Source of the DNA: Paratractidigestivibacter sp963605405
GTDB taxonomy: Bacteria; Actinomycetota; Coriobacteriia; Coriobacteriales; Atopobiaceae
Assembly (NCBI GenBank): GCA_963605405.1
Contig: CAVCUP010000035.1
Span: 1 to 16,622 of the forward strand
Length of the DNA stretch: 16,622 nt
Direction: 5' to 3'
Under the pieces are notes generated by a model that had not been told where the DNA came from, did no database searches, and saw nothing but the letters and a program-made list of their open reading frames with translations. The translations under genes were made by a program, and so were the position numbers. This document shows positions 13,753 through 16,622 of this stretch, piece by piece (position 1 is the first letter of the stretch; each line of letters opens with the position of its first letter).

Positions 13753-14766
13753 ATGGACAATTCATTTGAGCTTCCGCAGATGGGCGTGGGCACGATGCTC
13801 TGGCTTCCCAGCAAGCAGTTCACGGAAAGCGACATCGCGGACGTCTTTGGGGCGTGCGTCGAGAACGGCCTCCGCTTCTTTGACACCGCGGAGATCTATG
13901 GCAACGGCGCATCGGAGAGGGTCCTGGGCAAATGCCTGAGGTCCACCACGGAAGAGATTTGCGTTGCCGATAAGTTTGCGCCGCCCTCAAAGATGAACCC
14001 TCTCACCCAGAAGCGGGTTTCGGTGAAGAAGGACGACCCCAGGGCCCTGACGGAGGCGCTTGACGGGAGCCTGCGGAGGCTCGGCGTGGACTGCATCGAC
14101 CTGTATCAGATGCATATGCCGCCGCAAAACGACCGCATCGAGGAGTACATGCACTATATGGCCGATGCGCTGCGGGCGGGAAAGATTCGTGCCGTCGGTG
14201 TCTGCAACTTTAACGTCGAGCAGATAAAGCGCGCGTCGAGCGCCCTTAAGTCCGAGGGCTTCTCGCTTACGAGCGCCATGGTGGGCTACAACGTGATCCG
14301 CCGGTATCCGGAGACCAACGGCGTTTTTGGCGTATGCGAGAAGGAGGGTATTTCCGTGATTCCTTACGCGCCGCTGGCCGAGGGGACGCTCACGGGCAAG
14401 TACCGCGGCGGCAAGAAGGTTCCTCTCCAGTATGCCGTGACCTCGTATTTCGGGCACCTCGACCTCACAAAGGAAAGAAACGACGGGACCTCGTTTGCGC
14501 AGAGGCTCTTCTCCAAGCCTCGCGAGTCCGATATCAAGCGGATGGAGCCGCTGATGGAGACGATGGAGAGTATCGCCGCGGCCCACGGCAAGACTATCGC
14601 ACAGGTGGCGATCAACTGGCTCATCACGCAGGAGCGCGTCAAGGTAGTTCCTATCCCGGGCGTGCGTTCCGTCAAGCAGGCAAAGGACAACGCCGGCGCC
14701 CTTGGGTGGGCCCTGACGGCCGAGGAACGCGCGGCGATGAACCGCGTCGAGGAGGCAACGAGGTAG
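13753..14766 (+). CDS. Aldo/keto reductase (second, longer type)
   Basis: A 337-residue AKR-superfamily oxidoreductase, longer than the first and from the other main branch (IolS/YajO-like). The tetrad is D44 and Y49 in FFDTAEIYGNG, K74 in ADKF, and H121 in YQMHMPP. IRAVGVCNF, YAPLAEGTLTGKYRG and the cofactor segment VPIPGVRSVKQAKDN follow in the expected order. The enzyme should reduce carbonyls with NADPH; the substrate is unknown. The start could be TTG 13747 (GAGG five bases before) or ATG 13753, which I use. It sits alone between two copies of a 78-bp direct repeat 1208 bases apart, which suggests it arrived or was rearranged as a unit. Two T-rich tracts (GGCGTTTTT, twice) follow the stop, but without a hairpin. 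Confidence 0.9.
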   Translation: MDNSFELPQMGVGTMLWLPSKQFTESDIADVFGACVENGLRFFDTAEIYGNGASERVLGKCLRSTTEEICVADKFAPPSKMNPLTQKRVSVKKDDPRALTEALDGSLRRLGVDCIDLYQMHMPPQNDRIEEYMHYMADALRAGKIRAVGVCNFNVEQIKRASSALKSEGFSLTSAMVGYNVIRRYPETNGVFGVCEKEGISVIPYAPLAEGTLTGKYRGGKKVPLQYAVTSYFGHLDLTKERNDGTSFAQRLFSKPRESDIKRMEPLMETMESIAAAHGKTIAQVAINWLITQERVKVVPIPGVRSVKQAKDNAGALGWALTAEERAAMNRVEEATR

Positions 14767-14799
14767 AGGGCGTTTTTCGGGGCGTTTTTTGGACGGCAT

Positions 14800-14877
14800 C
14801 CTCAACGACGTCGCGATGGAGGTCAGCAAGATGCTTCAGCTTGAGGCCCGCGAGCCGTTTAGGGAGTGAGGCGGGGC
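14800..14877. repeat. 78-bp direct repeat, right copy
   Basis: Matches 13592-13669 with five substitutions. Its plus frame, LNDVAMEVSKMLQLEAREPF, ends RE-stop and looks like the genuine C-terminus of some protein. It begins 33 bases after the aldo/keto reductase stop. Confidence 0.85.
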
Positions 14878-14894
14878 GTTGTCGTACATGAAAT

Positions 14895-14957
14895 TCCGCC
14901 CAAACACGCGAGGCGGCACGCGAAATTGCGTACGGCCTCGCGTGTGGGCCGGGCGGA
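14895..14957. repeat. Three-tier hairpin next to the 139-bp element
   Basis: TCCGCCC pairs with GGGCGGA (7 bp), ACACGCGAGGC with GCCTCGCGTGT (11 bp), and ACGC with GCGT near the tip, all nested. It ends six bases before copy B of the 139-bp element. There is no T run. It could end the aldo/keto reductase transcript or be part of a larger mobile unit. Confidence 0.6.
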
Positions 14958-14962
14958 GACGA

Positions 14963-15101
14963 CAACTCTGACTTTTGCACGACTTAATTTGGAATGGGCA
15001 AGTATCCCGGTCGTTTTGAGCCGCATTTGCCCAGTTGGCCGCGGCTCAAAGACCGTTGGATACTCGCCGATCTTGTACAAGTCGTGCAAAAGTCAGAGTT
15101 G
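14963..15101. mobile_element. 139-bp element with 23-bp terminal inverted repeats, copy B
   Basis: The ends are identical to copy A (9503-9641) and perfectly complementary to each other over 23 bp. The interior folds further: AGTATCC/GGATACT, CGGTC/GACCG and TTTGAGCCGC/GCGGCTCAAA are nested, around a loop containing CCAGTTG. No gene is encoded. It lies 29 bases past the stop of the flavoprotein gene on its right. Confidence 0.75.
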
Positions 15102-15130
15102 GTGGCTGGGCGACCCGGAAATCGCGCGCT

Positions 15131-15784
15131 CTACCTCACAAAATTGGTGTAGACGGGCGCCTCGGGCGCGGCCGGGTCGATTCCCGCCTGCTTGGCGCCG
15201 CGAATCGCCTTGATGAGAAAGGCCATGTTGTGACCGAGGTTGCGCATCGTCCGGAGGCCCTCGGCGTCCTGCTCCACGTCCGCCGCCGTCGCGCCGTGCA
15301 CGATGTTCCAGTAGCTCGAGGTGGCGATAGGCATCTGCATGAGCTGGAAATACCGGTTGAGCTGGTCAATCGTCGCGGTGTTTCCCGCTCGGCGGCAGCT
15401 CGCCACGGCGGCGCCAACTGTCATACGCAGGGCGTTGCCCGCTGAGCTGCGCAAGAGGGCATAGAACGCGCGGTCGTAAAACGCGGTCGCGGCGCCCGTC
15501 GCCGCGCCAAAATGCACGGGTGACCCCAGGACGATTCCGTCGTAGCCGGGCGCAATGGCGATGAAGTCGTTCACGCGGTCGTTGATCACACAATGCCCCA
15601 GCTCGTCGCATTTGCGGCACGCAAGACAGCTGGCCACGGGCTTGTTGCCCACCCAAAAGATATCGGTGCTCACGCCCTCCTCGCGGAGCGCAGCCGCGAC
15701 TTCCTCGAGCGCTCGGTTAGTGCAGCCTGCTTTATGGGGCCCGGCGTTGACGAGAAGGACCCTGGGTTCCTGACGGTCGCTCAT
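15131..15784 (-). CDS. Iron-sulfur flavoprotein-like NAD(P)H:FMN oxidoreductase
   Basis: A 217-residue flavodoxin-fold protein from ATG 15784, which overlaps the upstream stop by ATGA and follows GGGAGAGG. The longer frame to 15883 would run into that gene. The phosphate loop is NAGPHKAGCTNR (13-24), and the second FMN loop is GSPVHFGAATGAATAF (87-102). Between them is C53-x2-C56-x2-C59-x5-C65 (SCLACRKCDELGHC), the compact spacing seen in iron-sulfur flavoproteins, where it holds a 4Fe-4S cluster beside FMN. Many relatives are annotated simply as flavodoxin-family oxidoreductases, so the cluster is likely but unproven. It should be a cytosolic one- or two-electron carrier. Coupled translation with a DUF4405 membrane protein suggests they exchange electrons. 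Confidence 0.85.
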   Translation of the reverse strand: MSDRQEPRVLLVNAGPHKAGCTNRALEEVAAALREEGVSTDIFWVGNKPVASCLACRKCDELGHCVINDRVNDFIAIAPGYDGIVLGSPVHFGAATGAATAFYDRAFYALLRSSAGNALRMTVGAAVASCRRAGNTATIDQLNRYFQLMQMPIATSSYWNIVHGATAADVEQDAEGLRTMRNLGHNMAFLIKAIRGAKQAGIDPAAPEAPVYTNFVR

Positions 15785-16473
15785 TGATGGTTTCCTCTCC
15801 CTGCGGCTACTCTTGCCGCTTTGTCGCAAATGCTCCCGACAAAGACGAACAAAGCTCCTACCAGCAGATACTCGGCAATGCATCGCAAGGCGGGTTCGGT
15901 GAAGTCGATCAGCGCAAAATGATTGAGCCCCAGCAGGTAGCGCCAGATTTCCCGGCGGACAAAAGCGGCGCAGCCAAGCAGCGCAACCAGGGTCGGGAAA
16001 AGCCTGGCGGCTGTATGCGCGGCGTCGGAGGCTGGCGCATCATTGGCATGGGGCATGACGGCGGTAATGCGCTTCCAGTTGAGGCCTAGGTGCATTCCCG
16101 CGAGCACGAAGGCCCAGTGCGCCGCCGTCATGTGCGCGATCTCTAGAAGTGGGGCACCTGAGAAACCGGCCGGTCGCAGCTGAGCAAACAAATAGTGTGA
16201 GGTTGCGATGCCTGTTGCCATTGTCATGGTCAAGGCGACGGCTAGCGCGAGCGAGACTCCCATTCGCAGGATTCGCACGGCGTTCCATCGGCCTCTCGCA
16301 ATGGATTTGACGGCCCGGCGGTTAAGCCAAGCATGCACGACGAATAGCACGCCCGAGGCGGCGCCTATGCACTCATGGGCAAACTCGCCCACGAGCGCAT
16401 AGGCCATAAGCAGTGGCAGCGCAGCAATCATCGCAACATCAACCAGTATCCAAGTCTTGCTTCTCCGCGACAT
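15781..16473 (-). CDS. DUF4405 cytochrome-b-like membrane protein
   Basis: A 230-residue protein with five or six hydrophobic segments (about 8-28, 36-50, 70-92, 110-130, 158-172, 198-216). It fits DUF4405, a family resembling the membrane four-helix cytochrome b fold. Histidines inside or at helix ends could ligate haem: H33, H47 (FVVHAWLNRR), H114, H119 and H128 (AAHWAFVLAGMHLGLNW). The VVHAWLN and GMHLGLNW patterns are typical of the family. GGAG lies six bases before ATG 16473. It is the first gene of a two-gene operon, its TGA overlapping the flavoprotein ATG. A membrane electron acceptor or donor for that flavoprotein is the natural inference; the external partner is unknown. Confidence 0.8.
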   Translation of the reverse strand: MSRRSKTWILVDVAMIAALPLLMAYALVGEFAHECIGAASGVLFVVHAWLNRRAVKSIARGRWNAVRILRMGVSLALAVALTMTMATGIATSHYLFAQLRPAGFSGAPLLEIAHMTAAHWAFVLAGMHLGLNWKRITAVMPHANDAPASDAAHTAARLFPTLVALLGCAAFVRREIWRYLLGLNHFALIDFTEPALRCIAEYLLVGALFVFVGSICDKAARVAAGRGNHQ

Positions 16474-16487
16474 CCTCTGCTCCGTTC

Positions 16488-16550
16488 GGCGTGAACAGTG
16501 CTACGTCCCCTGTACATGCGGCGTGAACAGTGCTACGTCCCCTGTACATG
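16488..16550. repeat. Short palindromic repeat, copy 7 (tandem, 32-base period)
   Basis: Two consecutive, essentially identical units of GGCGTGAACAGTG + CTACGTCCCCTGTACATG. The right arm reads TGTACATG in place of CTGTTCAC, so the palindrome is partly worn, yet both units share the change. They were therefore duplicated after it arose. Confidence 0.8.
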
Positions 16551-16565
16551 TACGCTGACGCTGCT

Positions 16566-16622
16566 TCAAAGCCCCGCGGCCCAGGTGCGCACCTCGTCGT
16601 CCGATGCGCCGGACGAGAAGCG
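16566..16622 (-). CDS. C-terminal end of an unidentified gene (partial)
   Basis: The last 18 codons and TGA (16566-16568) of a minus-strand gene entering from the right edge, reading RFSSGASDDEVRTWAAGL. The acidic turn followed by VRTWAAGL resembles the last helix of flavodoxin-like proteins, but that is only a hint. If right, it would add another redox protein next to the flavoprotein operon. Confidence 0.45.
   Translation of the reverse strand, partial: RFSSGASDDEVRTWAAGL

Noticed and set aside
13987..14829. 280-residue minus-strand ORF
   Set aside because: Antisense to the second aldo/keto reductase, which has the full catalytic tetrad.
16488..16550. Possible CRISPR array from the repeated 32-base unit
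   Set aside because: Only two units with no unique spacer between them; it belongs to the palindromic repeat family, and no cas gene is present.
1..16622. tRNA or rRNA genes
   Set aside because: No cloverleaf with a TTCRA arm or rRNA signature was seen on reading both strands; a tRNAscan run would settle it.

Overview
The window is about 60% GC or more, with GC-ending codons, Shine-Dalgarno-led starts and many small mobile remnants. Its gene families (secreted C69 dipeptidase, DUF4143 protein, DUF4230 pair, CPBP protease, cytosolic hybrid histidine kinase, flavoprotein with a DUF4405 membrane partner) and the dispersed short palindromes fit a gut actinobacterium of the Coriobacteriia, perhaps Collinsella-like. 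That placement is an inference from style and families. No rRNA, tRNA or other taxonomic marker is present.

Layout. 1-1500 (minus): secreted N-terminal-nucleophile dipeptidase of family C69, running off the left edge. 1726-2457 (plus): C-terminal two thirds of a DUF4143-type ATPase, its ATPase half missing. 2600-2770: an unrecognised remnant. 2831-2926 (minus): a 31-residue membrane peptide with a very good ribosome binding site, divergent from a translationally coupled pair of DUF4230 proteins (3011-4328, plus), one anchored by a transmembrane helix and one a lipoprotein. 4329-5112: debris of IS3-like and other transposases. 5210-7522: a redox cassette in which a MerR-family regulator (plus) diverges from a RibD-C/dihydrofolate-reductase-like reductase and an aldo/keto reductase (minus). 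The shared intergenic region holds a MerR-type promoter with a 19-bp spacer over a dyad. 7523-8160: remnants of a type I restriction HsdR subunit and an AraC regulator. 8289-8531: a small zinc-ribbon protein with a strong terminator. 8704-9193: a membrane protein broken by a one-base slip in a homopolymer. 9194-9918: no intact gene, but palindromic repeats and a 139-bp element with terminal inverted repeats.

9919-10863 (plus) is a CPBP intramembrane protease, convergent with a 683-residue hybrid sensor kinase with two receivers (11029-13080, minus). A perfect 24-bp stem lies between them. 13081-13752 holds leader repeats, two palindromes, a coding remnant and one copy of a 78-bp direct repeat. 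A second aldo/keto reductase (13753-14766, plus) sits between the two copies of that repeat. 14878-15101 holds a tiered hairpin and the second 139-bp element. The window closes with a minus-strand operon: a DUF4405 cytochrome-b-like membrane protein overlapping by 4 bases a flavoprotein with a CX2CX2CX5C cluster motif (15131-16473). Behind it are a tandem palindromic repeat and the last 18 codons of another minus-strand gene.

Functionally, much of the intact content is redox or stress related: two aldo/keto reductases, a RibD-C reductase, a flavoprotein with a membrane partner, a MerR switch and a sensor kinase. The best candidates for something little described are the 31-residue peptide beside the DUF4230 pair, the two 139-bp elements, and the flavoprotein-DUF4405 pair.
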